The translations under genes were made by a program, and so were the position numbers. Shown piece after piece: positions 37,064 through 45,766 of a stretch of 64,000 nucleotides of DNA. The stretch comes from Rhizobium sp. BK196 (GTDB taxonomy: Bacteria > Pseudomonadota > Alphaproteobacteria > Rhizobiales > Rhizobiaceae), in NCBI RefSeq assembly GCF_014193255.1, contig NZ_JACHZB010000002.1, forward strand, positions 620,001 through 684,000, written 5' to 3'. The notes under the pieces are model-generated. The model had not been told where the DNA came from. It saw only the letters and a list, made by a program, of their open reading frames with translations, and did no database searches. Within the stretch, counting starts at the first letter, position 1. Each line of letters starts with the position of its first letter.

Positions 37064-38041
37064 TCAACGCGATAAGGCTTGCCACGGCGAGATTTTTCCA
37101 AAGACGTTGGCAATGGCCGAGAGCGAGGCGGCTCTCATGCGCAACAATCTTTGCCGGCGAAGGGCGTCGACGCGGGTGCCCGGTGCCTTTGCGAGCGCGG
37201 CCCGGGCGTCTCTCACCGGACCCACCAGACTTGCGGCAACCTCGGGCAAGGCATCCACTTCAGCCTCGAGGCGTGTGAGATAGGCGTTGAGCCCGTCTGC
37301 AGCGGCTTGCCGCAGCCGGCGGGTGGGTGCGTTGCGAAGTTTACGCGTCGCCCAGCGCAGATGTTCTTCGGCATGCCGGTGTAGCGCCTGCGGATGCTTA
37401 TAGGCCCGGTGATCGCCAAGCATGTCGGCGACGAAGGCCACTTCTCCGAGTTCTCCGCAGCGCCACCAGAGCTCCATATCCTGGAGATATTGCCAGGCCG
37501 GGTCCCAGCGGCCGGCCTTGAAGAAGACATCCGTGCGGATCGTCGCGCCCGGCATTGCGACCATATTGTTGAGCAGCAGCAATTCCCGAAACGCCTCGCC
37601 GCTGTTGCTGTAACTCCACCCGAAGCGGCGGCCGGGAATCGGATCACCTTCGTAGGTGATCTGCCGGAAACGGCCATGGATCAGAGCGGGGTGGCGCATC
37701 GCCGCGCGCCCGATGGCGCGCAACGCCCCCGGCGCGAGACGATCGTCGGCATGCAGCGTGACGAGGTAGTCGGCATCCGCACCGGCGGCGTAGGCGCGAT
37801 TCCAGTTATCCGTGCGAGGCAGGGTGTCCGGGTGCAGGGCCGGCTTCAGCAGTGGAGATGAGTAGGATGCGATTATTTCTCGACTGCCGTCTGTGGAGCC
37901 GTTATCGCAAATATGAACCTCGAAGTCCGGATAATCCTGTGCCAGAGCGCTGTCGAGCGCCTCGGCAAGTGTCTCTGCATTGTTGAAGCAGGGTATGATG
38001 ATGGCGAGAGAGGGTAACTTGCTCGATGTCCCGGCTGTCAT
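37064..38041 (-). CDS. Family 2 glycosyltransferase
   Basis: A 325-residue GT-A fold glycosyltransferase. The N-terminal nucleotide-binding part begins LPSLAIIIPCFNNAETLAEAL, with HICDNGSTDGSREII near 55 and the metal-binding acidic motif in LVTLHADDRLAPG near 105. The C-terminal part is helical and basic (about 230-325). It has no membrane segment. The ATG at 38041 has GGGAG 7 nt upstream. It is the last gene of a five-gene leftward cluster with nucleotidyltransferase and phosphatase genes, and should transfer the sugar or polyol made by them. Confidence 0.92.
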   Translation of the reverse strand: MTAGTSSKLPSLAIIIPCFNNAETLAEALDSALAQDYPDFEVHICDNGSTDGSREIIASYSSPLLKPALHPDTLPRTDNWNRAYAAGADADYLVTLHADDRLAPGALRAIGRAAMRHPALIHGRFRQITYEGDPIPGRRFGWSYSNSGEAFRELLLLNNMVAMPGATIRTDVFFKAGRWDPAWQYLQDMELWWRCGELGEVAFVADMLGDHRAYKHPQALHRHAEEHLRWATRKLRNAPTRRLRQAAADGLNAYLTRLEAEVDALPEVAASLVGPVRDARAALAKAPGTRVDALRRQRLLRMRAASLSAIANVFGKISPWQALSR

Positions 38042-38143
38042 GACGAACTCCCGTTTACTAGGCTCCCCGATCCCGCGAACGCGGATTGAGGAGATCGTTG
38101 GCAAGGCTCCGCCTGTCGAAGCGGAATGGCACCACTGCTTCCC

Positions 38144-38893
38144 TCAGACGCTAGCAGCAAGGGTCGCGTCTGCAATTTTGACATCGAACACCTCACGCGC
38201 CGGCAACGTCCGGACATCGAAACCGTGTGCGACCACGCCGTTCAGCATCGGGCAGACGAAGAGTAGGCCATTATGCGAGAGGCTCGTCCTGTTCTGCAGG
38301 CTGTGGGCCAGAGCCAGATGAAAAACGGCGACGCTGCGGAATGCATAGACGCCCGCCGATGCAATGTCGGAAATGACGATCTTCTCCCTCGCTTCCAGCA
38401 TCCGGCCATCATCTCCAATCCTGAGGTAGCTGTATTGCGGATGGCGGGAGGAAAATGTGAGCGCGAGACCGCCAAGCTTAGAGTCGGCGGCAAAGATTGC
38501 GGCAATGTCTGCATCGCTGTCGAACATGATGTCGCAGAGATCGACGACGACGGGCGCATCCGCAAAGGCGACAAGTGCCGCGCCGGCCGCAGCACTCCAG
38601 GCAGCGCCGCCGCTCGTATCGGACAGCCAGACGATCCGCGCTGTTGGATAGCGGACCAGCAATGTGTCACGAGCGTAGCGCCGCGAAGCAGGCCTGTCCC
38701 GCAGCACGAAAACAGGCACAGCCGCGTCGCTCCACCAGGGACGAGCCTCCAGCGTGGCGCCGAGCAATGTCGTTTCTCCAACCGGCATTTCCGCCTTCAC
38801 CGCGCCGTCAGCCTGTTCAAAATCATTTCCGGCCATGGGAATAATGATATTCAGCGGCGCTGCCGCGCCCGGTCTGACGCCCACGTCATGCAT
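38144..38893 (-). CDS. Degenerate nucleotidyltransferase-like protein
   Basis: A 249-residue protein resembling the sugar-phosphate nucleotidyltransferase fold of its neighbour. Shared landmarks are LNIIIPMAGND at the start, VVVDLCDIMFDSD in the place of the second protein's LLIANSDQVVD, HPQYSYLRIGDDGRM, IASAGVYAFRSVAVF and the late ENGL-like NGLLFVCPML. The glycine-rich G-x-G-x-R loop and the Pro-Lys-Pro motif are missing, and Cys-Asp replaces the NSDQ site. It may be inactive or have changed substrate. Its start overlaps the stop of the upstream gene by 8 nt. Confidence 0.78.
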   Translation of the reverse strand: MHDVGVRPGAAAPLNIIIPMAGNDFEQADGAVKAEMPVGETTLLGATLEARPWWSDAAVPVFVLRDRPASRRYARDTLLVRYPTARIVWLSDTSGGAAWSAAAGAALVAFADAPVVVDLCDIMFDSDADIAAIFAADSKLGGLALTFSSRHPQYSYLRIGDDGRMLEAREKIVISDIASAGVYAFRSVAVFHLALAHSLQNRTSLSHNGLLFVCPMLNGVVAHGFDVRTLPAREVFDVKIADATLAASV

Positions 38894-40379
38894 AGGCAGG
38901 CTCGCGGCCCCGTAGATATTCGGCCAGATCCTCGGGTGTGCCAAGCCCGTGCATGTTTCTGACATCGATCTCGTAAACGCCGATGCGCGCACCGTTGCGG
39001 ATCGCATAATTATAGGCGGGGCAGACGTAGAACTCGTTGTTGGTGCGGTCGTTGTGCACCATCATGTCGAGCGCGCCTTTCATGAAATCGCCGGCGCGGC
39101 GGAAGAAATAGATGCCGACCGTGGCAAGTTCGGAAATAGGCTGCTTTTCGGCAACCCTGAGCACGAAGCCTGCCGCATCGGTTTCGGCGAAAGACCATTT
39201 CGGGTCGCGCTTCGGATCGCGAAACACGAGGATTGATCCGTCGAGATCGCGCGACATGCAGTCATCAATAAAGTCGACGATACGCATGTCCACGACTTGG
39301 TCGGAATTGGCGATGAGAAGGGGAGCTTCCTCATCGAGATGCTGACGCGCCAGCAGAACGGTGCAGGCGGTGCCTTCGGTGAGTTGATCGACCGAAACGA
39401 TCCCGACACCCTGCGAGCGAAGTTCGGCCACCGCATCCGCCTGGCTGTCCAGATGCTCGCGCAGCAGCAGGACCGTCGGCTGTCCATCTGGCGGCAGCGT
39501 GTTTTCCAGCACATGCTGGATCATCGGCCGGCCAAGCACGTCGATGAAGGGCTTCGGGCGGGTAAACCCGACTTTGGCGAAGCGGCTGCCCCGGCCGGCG
39601 GCCGGCACGACAAGTTGCACGGGTCGTGCCGCTTGTGCGGAGGATAGGCGTCGTACTCCGTTAACCTCGAAATTCTCGATCATTTTTGGGTTGTAAAAAC
39701 TGTGGTAGCGGTCTGCGGGAACGCTTGCGGAAACGACGCGGCCGCCATCCAGGATCACCTCGTTCAGCGACGAGCTGACATAGTAGCGATCGTCCACCGT
39801 CACTCCATGCCGCAGGGCAGCAGTGGCGGCCTTGAAGAAGATCTGAGCCTCGCGGAAATAGTAGAATCCGGCGATTGCCTTGTTGCTGATGACATCCTTC
39901 TCGGACGTTCGGTTGACGAGCCCATCGTCGCCGAGCGTCACATAGGACCAGCGCGGGTGGATCGTCTCGAAGGTAATGACGCCGGCATCCGCCTTGGCTG
40001 CCTCGAATTCTGCAATCACGGATGAAAGCCGGGTGTCAATGATCTGGTCGCTGTTGGCGATCACCAGCGGCTCGGTGGGATCGATCCTGTCGACCGCCAT
40101 CAAGCAGGTGCAGAGTGCGCCGGCCGTCGGGCCTTTCAGCATGACCACCTCCGAGCGGCCGTTGGTGCTGAGGTCGAAGATCCGCTCGTAGGAATATTTC
40201 ACGGCATCCTGCTGGTCGACGACGAAGAGAAAGCGCGCGCCACTGCCGAGCGACTTCATGTTTTCGACGGCCCACAGGATCATCGGCTTTCCGGCCACTT
40301 CGATGAGCGGGCGCGGATAAGCATAGTCTTCCGGGCTGAAGTGGGGGCTTGTGCCCGTGGTAGGGAACAGGACGATCAT
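38886..40379 (-). CDS. Tandem double nucleotidyltransferase
   Basis: A 497-residue protein made of two nucleotidyltransferase domains of about 245 residues each. Domain 2 (from about 255) keeps the catalytic motif VVPAAGRGSRFAKVGFTRPK with PKPFIDVLGRPM, and LLIANSDQVVDMRIVDF. Domain 1 has a worn loop (LFPTTGTSPHFSPEDYAYPR) but keeps PLIEVAGKPMI, LVIANSDQIIDTRL and HPRWSYVTLGDDGLV. Only domain 2 looks fully active. The NSDQ form is seen in cytidylyl/uridylyl-type capsule enzymes. It overlaps the HAD gene by 4 nt. It probably activates a sugar or polyol phosphate for surface polysaccharide synthesis. Confidence 0.85.
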   Translation of the reverse strand: MIVLFPTTGTSPHFSPEDYAYPRPLIEVAGKPMILWAVENMKSLGSGARFLFVVDQQDAVKYSYERIFDLSTNGRSEVVMLKGPTAGALCTCLMAVDRIDPTEPLVIANSDQIIDTRLSSVIAEFEAAKADAGVITFETIHPRWSYVTLGDDGLVNRTSEKDVISNKAIAGFYYFREAQIFFKAATAALRHGVTVDDRYYVSSSLNEVILDGGRVVSASVPADRYHSFYNPKMIENFEVNGVRRLSSAQAARPVQLVVPAAGRGSRFAKVGFTRPKPFIDVLGRPMIQHVLENTLPPDGQPTVLLLREHLDSQADAVAELRSQGVGIVSVDQLTEGTACTVLLARQHLDEEAPLLIANSDQVVDMRIVDFIDDCMSRDLDGSILVFRDPKRDPKWSFAETDAAGFVLRVAEKQPISELATVGIYFFRRAGDFMKGALDMMVHNDRTNNEFYVCPAYNYAIRNGARIGVYEIDVRNMHGLGTPEDLAEYLRGREPAYA

Positions 40380-41005
40380 GCCATCACCTCCGATACACGC
40401 TTGATCTCCGACACGATCCGGCCGTAGACAACGTCGGCCGGCGTTCCGATCTGCATGACGTAAGCGCCGCTGTCGCGCGCGGCCTTCAGGCCATATTCAT
40501 TGTCCTCGAGGATCAGGCACTCATCCGGTCTGAGGCCGAAACGCTCCATGGTCGTCACATACATTTCCGGATCCGGCTTGGCGCGCGTGACATCTTCGTT
40601 GGACACGATGAGGTCGATATATTCCGTCAATCCGGCGCGCCGCATCATGGACTCGATAGTGACACGGATGGAGTTCGAGCAGACGGCGATCTTGTAGCCG
40701 TCGTGCTTAAGACGGCTCAGCGCGTATTGATGAGCAAATACAGGCTTGCAGCGGGTGTAGATCAGCTCCATCGTATAGTCCTGCTTCAGCTCGTGGATAA
40801 GCTCGTTCAGGCCCTTCGGCAGGCCATTGGTACGGGAGAGAATCTCCAGCTTGCGACGGGTTGGCAGGCCATCGAACGTGGTCAGATGCGCCTGGCGGTC
40901 GATCGGCATACCGAAAAGATCGAGCGCCCTGTTCAGCGCCTCGTAATGCCATTCCTTGGCATCGATCAGCACGCCATCCATGTCGAACAAGACAGCTCGG
41001 ATCAT
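40376..41005 (-). CDS. HAD-superfamily phosphatase / phosphomutase-like
   Basis: A 209-residue HAD hydrolase of subfamily I. The nucleophile and acid are in VLFDMDGVLID (Asp8, Asp10), motif II is VCSNSIRV (near 108), motif III Lys is in AKPDPEMYV (near 146), and the Mg-binding acids are in LILEDNEYGLKAA (near 168). A helical cap (about 18-85) is present, as in beta-phosphoglucomutase and related enzymes. It overlaps both neighbours by 4 nt. It may remove or move a phosphate on the precursor used by the nucleotidyltransferases. Confidence 0.9.
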   Translation of the reverse strand: MIRAVLFDMDGVLIDAKEWHYEALNRALDLFGMPIDRQAHLTTFDGLPTRRKLEILSRTNGLPKGLNELIHELKQDYTMELIYTRCKPVFAHQYALSRLKHDGYKIAVCSNSIRVTIESMMRRAGLTEYIDLIVSNEDVTRAKPDPEMYVTTMERFGLRPDECLILEDNEYGLKAARDSGAYVMQIGTPADVVYGRIVSEIKRVSEVMA

Positions 41006-41673
41006 GCGACTTCCTCCTCAACCATCCAGGCAAAACTCCGCTCGGCCGCGTCGGGCAGATCGGTACAGATCATCAGCCGATCGAGCTGAAGACCGCTCTT
41101 TGCAGCTTGTCGCAATGCAGCCGACCAGGCGGCCCAGACCGCTTCGTGCGGGCGCTTGTGCAGTTCCGGAGAGACCATTGCGACATATTTGCCGCGTCTG
41201 AGGTCGTCGATCGCGCGTTCGATCGAGGCCGGCGTCTCGGTGAAGGAATCCACCCAGACGCCTTCACAGCGTTCGTAGAAGGACGGGTAGAGCTCGACCT
41301 CGCTGTAGCGGGTGAAAACCGGGATATCGCTGTCGAGATACGGCCTGAGATCGGGAACCGACGCGTCGAAAACGAAGGAGCGTTTCGTTACCCCGTACTG
41401 TTCCAGCATCGGCACCAGGGCAGGGCAGAGGCCGTCCGCCTTGATGTTGATGGCCAGCCATCCCGGAGCGCCCTGTGCCGCATAGCACTCGAGAACGCGC
41501 TCGAAGGACAGTGCCCCGGTTGTGGCAGGATCGTGTGAAATAACCAGCTCGCCATTCAGATCGCGAACATCCAGTTCAACACCGTGTCCGGCGGCAAATG
41601 CCTTGTCGAATGCCCCTAAAGTGTTCCGCTCGTGGGATGTAAGCCACCAGCCACGATGTGCGAGTATCATCAT
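41002..41673 (-). CDS. Glycerophosphodiester phosphodiesterase-like protein
   Basis: A 223-residue protein with the GDPD barrel. The site residues are ILAHRGWW (His-Arg), HERNTLGAF in the place of PENT, GVELDVRDL and LVISHDPATTG, so the metal and base residues are kept. LAINIKADGL stands at the usual E-x-K strand. It has no signal peptide. The ATG at 41673 has GGAGGG 5 nt upstream. It is the first gene of the polysaccharide-precursor operon. It may free a phospho-compound used by the following HAD and nucleotidyltransferase proteins. The substrate is unknown. Confidence 0.82.
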   Translation of the reverse strand: MMILAHRGWWLTSHERNTLGAFDKAFAAGHGVELDVRDLNGELVISHDPATTGALSFERVLECYAAQGAPGWLAINIKADGLCPALVPMLEQYGVTKRSFVFDASVPDLRPYLDSDIPVFTRYSEVELYPSFYERCEGVWVDSFTETPASIERAIDDLRRGKYVAMVSPELHKRPHEAVWAAWSAALRQAAKSGLQLDRLMICTDLPDAAERSFAWMVEEEVA

Positions 41674-41830
41674 TACGTCCCTCCGGGCCAAATCGGCCAA
41701 TAAACCTGTCGCAAACGGCCGGATGAAATCCTCATGCGTCTGTCGACTAATCCTTGCGCGCGTGGTTGTAATTCATATTAACTATGCGGAATTGAGTATA
41801 AATCGTCAACCTGGAATATATGCGAAAGTT

Positions 41831-41857
41831 GTTACTTAGGTAACATACGAAGTATGT
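41831..41857. promoter_or_regulatory. Two overlapping palindromes upstream of the flippase gene
   Basis: GTTAC-TTAG-GTAAC (41831-41844) and ACATAC-GAA-GTATGT (41843-41857) are perfect dyads that share two bases. They lie in an AT-rich divergent intergenic region about 50-75 nt before the flippase. They look like regulator sites for one or both operons. Confidence 0.4.
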
Positions 41858-41904
41858 CCAGAAATGCCAAGATATATGAGAGATAAACTCAAAAACATGT
41901 GACC

Positions 41905-43416
41905 ATGGGCACTACTATTACAGATTCAGCTGATTTGTCCGACGCAGAGGAAGATCAAGGGCGAGGTACCGCCTCTACATCACGGGATGCGTTATGGATT
42001 TCTGGCGCTCGCCTGGTCAGCCAGTTCTGCGGCATTGGTACATTGTTGGTCGCAGCCCGCGTGCTTTCACCGGCAGAGGTCGGTGTATTTGCCATGGTTT
42101 CGTCGACCGTATTGCTGCAATCAAAGATTGCGGAGGCCGGCTGGAGCGAATATCTGATTGCTGCACCGCACGGTAGGGAGCTGCCCGGCACGGTTCTTTA
42201 TTGCGCGCTCGCAAGCGGCCTGGCCTTCACCATTCTCGGCTTCATCGGGCTTGCTGTTTCCCTCGTCTGGCTGACGCCGACTGGCTCGATCTTCTTCACA
42301 CTCTTGCTGCTGATGGCGACCATCGTTCCGGGTACCTTCATCATCTGCCAGAGTGGCGTATTGGTCAGAGGCCGACGTCTGCGTGAACTTGCCTCCTATC
42401 AGGCAGCCTCGGAGTTTTCGGGCCTTCTCGTCACGACCGGGGGGCTATTGCTCGGCTGGGGCATCATTGCGCTCGCGGCAGGGCGCTGTTGCGTCGTGCT
42501 TGTCGCACTCCTGATGTCCACGGGCTTTGCGCGCTGGCTTCCGCGCTTTGAATTTAAGCTCGCCACTGCCCGCGCGGCGCTTGCCTATTCTTCTCGGCTC
42601 CTGGCATCGCGCCTGATGCAATTTGCGCAAAGTTACGGAGCGGAGTTCCTGATCGTGTTCTTCATCGGCGCGACGGAAGTCGGCCTCTATAGAATGGCAA
42701 GCCGTATCGTCGGCGCCGTCACGGAGTTGATTTCCGAACCTGTACGGATGCTGGCATGGAGCTATTTCTCCCGCCAGCAGGGCGAGGCGGGTGGCGGGGT
42801 GGAAGGCCTTGCCCGGCTTGCGGGACTGATCATGGCGGCCACCGCTTTTGCCGCTCTTCCCGTCTTTATGGGCCTTGCCGTCATATCCGAACAGCTCGTC
42901 AGCGTGCTGCTCGGCGCGCAATGGCTGGCAGCCGCGCCGGTCCTCATCCTGCTGGCGGCTGCGCGCGGTATCGCTGTCGTCCAGATGCTCAACGAGCCCG
43001 TACTTAGCATCACCGGGCGGGTTGCCCTGCTGCCGCGGCTGAACATGCTGTTTACGGCAACGAGCCTCGCTTGCCTTGCGATCGCCGGCTGGGTCCGTCC
43101 GGACCTCATCAACATTGCGGTTGCGCAGGTCGCGGCCGCGGCATTGACGACCTCGGTGTCGCTTTACTTCCTGCAATGCAGCACGGGTTTCCGGTGGCCC
43201 TCCCTATTGCATCGGATCTTTCCCGCGGGGCTCGGCGCGTGTGTCATGGTCGGTGCGGTCGGCCTGGCTCTCCATATGGCAGGCGGCAGCCTGCATCTTC
43301 CCTTGCTGGAATTGTTGATGGGAGTTGTGGTGGGGAGCCTTGCCTATGTGGTCATCGCATGGTCCAGCGGTCGCGCCTTAATGGCGGAACTCAACCATGT
43401 TACGGGTGCGCAATAG
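41905..43416 (+). CDS. Polysaccharide flippase (Wzx/MOP family)
   Basis: A membrane protein of about 503 residues with some twelve to fourteen hydrophobic segments. It belongs to the polysaccharide-transport part of the MOP exporter superfamily. The first helix region ISGARLVSQFCGIGTLLVAA and the motif RVLSPAEVGVFAMVS are typical of Wzx-like flippases. The N-terminal 30 residues are polar. It should move a lipid-linked oligosaccharide across the inner membrane. It is divergent from the precursor-synthesis operon, so the two form one cluster. The start is uncertain: ATG 41905 is used; GTG 41899 is possible, and neither has a clear ribosome-binding site. Confidence 0.88.
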   Translation: MGTTITDSADLSDAEEDQGRGTASTSRDALWISGARLVSQFCGIGTLLVAARVLSPAEVGVFAMVSSTVLLQSKIAEAGWSEYLIAAPHGRELPGTVLYCALASGLAFTILGFIGLAVSLVWLTPTGSIFFTLLLLMATIVPGTFIICQSGVLVRGRRLRELASYQAASEFSGLLVTTGGLLLGWGIIALAAGRCCVVLVALLMSTGFARWLPRFEFKLATARAALAYSSRLLASRLMQFAQSYGAEFLIVFFIGATEVGLYRMASRIVGAVTELISEPVRMLAWSYFSRQQGEAGGGVEGLARLAGLIMAATAFAALPVFMGLAVISEQLVSVLLGAQWLAAAPVLILLAAARGIAVVQMLNEPVLSITGRVALLPRLNMLFTATSLACLAIAGWVRPDLINIAVAQVAAAALTTSVSLYFLQCSTGFRWPSLLHRIFPAGLGACVMVGAVGLALHMAGGSLHLPLLELLMGVVVGSLAYVVIAWSSGRALMAELNHVTGAQ

Positions 43417-43647
43417 CGGCATCAATGCGGTGCCTTTCAAAGTCGAGCTTTTGCCGATCCCGTCAAACAACCTGAAGTAAATCCTTGCGAGGACTGTTCG
43501 CGCTCAGATGACGGTGAGATTGCCCGCTCGACTGGCGGTCGCTCTGGATTGAGGCGCGACGCGGGATGTGTCGGCAAGCTTCGAACTTATGACGACTGAG
43601 CGCGTTCTTATCACGTGACAATAGACCCGCCGGATGGGGAGGAGCCA

Positions 43648-44040
43648 ATGACGGATATACGCGCACGCGGATTCAATACGAAGGCCGAGTTAGACGAATA
43701 TCTTGCCGACATCGAGGCCGCCGAAACCGAAGCGGCTACGGTGCCCCGGGTCGATGTTGCGGTGGAGAAAGGGGAGGCCGTCGAGCTCGCAAGATTGCAG
43801 GAGGAGCTGACATTGCTGCGCAGACATCTTGCTCTCCTGCGCGAGCAGACAAAGACCGCGATCTCGGCATGCGCTCCACGGATGGATGCGAGCACCCAAA
43901 GGCAGTTTGGAAACTATCCCTGGCTGAAGCTCGCCGGGATCATTGCCATAACGTTTCTGGTGGCAAGACGGTTGCGGTGGCTGCCTCATTCGGGAAGGAC
44001 AACGATGCCCCTCTCCCTTTTACGCTTCGGCTGGGTGTGA
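43648..44040 (+). CDS. Coiled-coil single-pass membrane protein of unknown function
   Basis: A 130-residue protein. The first 80 residues are acidic and helical (KAELDEYLADIEAAETEAAT ... LARLQEELTLLRRHLALLRE), probably a coiled coil. One hydrophobic helix follows near 95-112 (WLKLAGIIAITFLVARRL), then a basic tail. GGAGGAG lies 5 nt before the ATG at 43648. It ends 21 nt before the convergent TreS-like gene. I recognise no family. Confidence 0.65.
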   Translation: MTDIRARGFNTKAELDEYLADIEAAETEAATVPRVDVAVEKGEAVELARLQEELTLLRRHLALLREQTKTAISACAPRMDASTQRQFGNYPWLKLAGIIAITFLVARRLRWLPHSGRTTMPLSLLRFGWV

Positions 44041-44061
44041 TTAGACTTTTAAGCCAAACGC

Positions 44062-45705
44062 TCAGTCAAGGCGCAGCCAATAGTAACCGTAGGGCTGGAA
44101 GGTCAGCCGGTAGCCGCTTTCGGAAATTGGGGGAAACGCCAAGCCATTGATGAGTTCGACGGGAGTGCGGCCCTCCAATCCGACGAGCTGTACATCGGTC
44201 GCGACGGACGCGTCCGACAGATTGGCAGCGCAAAGTAACTTCTCTTCGCCATATTCCCGCAAATAGGCGATGACAGCAGGGGTATCATTTTCGAGAAAGT
44301 GGATGCTTCCTCGCCCGAAAGCCTGGTGCCCTGTCCGCAGCTGCAGGATGCGGCGGAGCCAGTTGAGCAGCGAATGCGGATCGCTTTCTTGCTCCCTGAC
44401 GTTGATCGCCTTGAAGCCATATTGCGGATCGTCGATCAGTGGCAGTGCGAGCTGCTCCTCAGGCGCAGTCGAAAAGCCGGCGTTTTTGTCCGGCGACCAT
44501 TGCATCAGCGTGCGCACTCCGTTCCTGTCCCCGAGCTCGATATTGTCACCCATTCCCAGTTCGTCGCCATAGTAGAGCACCGGGCTGCCCGGCAATGATA
44601 GGAGCAGGATGTGCAGGAGTTCGATGCGCCTGCGGTCCTGGCCCATCAACGGCCCAAGCCTGCGTCGGATGCCGAGGTTCAATCTTGCCCGTTTGTCTGC
44701 GGCATAGGTGTTCCACAGGAAATAGCGTTCCTCTTCGCTGACCATCTCCAGCGAAAGTTCATCATGATTTCTCAGGAAGATCGCCCATTGGCAGCTGTTC
44801 GGGATATCGTAGGTCTGGCCAATGATGGTGACGATAGGCTGCTTGTCGGCTTTGGCGATCGCCGTGAATATCCGCGGCATCAGCGGAAAGTGAAAAGCCA
44901 TATGGCATTCATCGCCCTTGCCGAAATATTGGCGCGCCTCTTCCGGCCATTGATTGGCCTCGGCAAGAAGCACCTTGCCGGGATAGCTGCCATCCAGTGT
45001 CCTTCGGATGTATTTCAAGAGAGCATGAGTTTCCGGCAGGTTTTCGTTGCGTGTTTCGTCGCGCTCGACAAGATGCGGAATGGCATCGAGCCGAAAGCCG
45101 TCGACACCGAGATCGAGCCAAAAACGCATGGTATTCAGCAGAGCGTCGACAACTGCCGGGTTTCGATAGTTGAGATCCGGCTGGTGGGAATAAAAGCGGT
45201 GCCAGAAATAGGACTTCGCCACGGGATCCCACGTCCAGTTGGACCTTTCGGCATCGACAAAGATGATGCGCGTTTCCTTGAACTTTTTGTCAGTGTCCGA
45301 CCAGACGTAGAATTCTCGCTCAGGCGAACCGGCAGGCGCCCGCCTTGCTCGCTGGAACCAAGGGTGCTGATCGGACGTATGGTTGATGACGAGTTCGGCG
45401 ATGACACGGATCGAGCGCGCGTGGGCTTCCTCGACGAACCGGCTGAAGTCATCGACTGACCCAAATTCCGGTCGGATGCCCTCATAATCGGAAATATCAT
45501 ATCCGTCATCTCTGCCCGGCGACGGGTAAAAAGGCATCAGCCAAATCGTGTTGATGCCGAGCTGCGCCAGGTAATCCAGTTTCTGCGTCAATCCCTGGAA
45601 ATCGCCGATCCCGTCGCCATTGGCATCGAAAAAAGATTTGACATGCAATTGATAAATGATCGCATCCTTGTGCCAGAGGGGATGCTGCAGCCCGCTATCC
45701 GACAT
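44062..45705 (-). CDS. TreS-like trehalose synthase / alpha-glucosyltransferase (GH13)
   Basis: A 547-residue GH13 enzyme, most like trehalose synthase (maltose alpha-D-glucosyltransferase), which interconverts maltose and trehalose. It starts PLWHKDAIIYQLHVKSFFDA; conserved regions are VIAELVINHTSDQHPWF, GVDGFRLDAIPHLVERD (nucleophile Asp), VLLAEANQWPE (acid Glu) and FLRNHDELSLE (third Asp). The C-terminal beta domain is complete. In many rhizobia TreS is fused to maltokinase; this copy has no such domain and no maltokinase or glgE neighbour. It may serve osmoprotection or glycogen/maltose turnover. Confidence 0.9.
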   Translation of the reverse strand: MSDSGLQHPLWHKDAIIYQLHVKSFFDANGDGIGDFQGLTQKLDYLAQLGINTIWLMPFYPSPGRDDGYDISDYEGIRPEFGSVDDFSRFVEEAHARSIRVIAELVINHTSDQHPWFQRARRAPAGSPEREFYVWSDTDKKFKETRIIFVDAERSNWTWDPVAKSYFWHRFYSHQPDLNYRNPAVVDALLNTMRFWLDLGVDGFRLDAIPHLVERDETRNENLPETHALLKYIRRTLDGSYPGKVLLAEANQWPEEARQYFGKGDECHMAFHFPLMPRIFTAIAKADKQPIVTIIGQTYDIPNSCQWAIFLRNHDELSLEMVSEEERYFLWNTYAADKRARLNLGIRRRLGPLMGQDRRRIELLHILLLSLPGSPVLYYGDELGMGDNIELGDRNGVRTLMQWSPDKNAGFSTAPEEQLALPLIDDPQYGFKAINVREQESDPHSLLNWLRRILQLRTGHQAFGRGSIHFLENDTPAVIAYLREYGEEKLLCAANLSDASVATDVQLVGLEGRTPVELINGLAFPPISESGYRLTFQPYGYYWLRLD

Positions 45706-45766
45706 TAAGATTCTCTCGGTTTACGCCAATTCGCAAGGCGCCGTAGAGTGCTGAATCGCGCATCTA

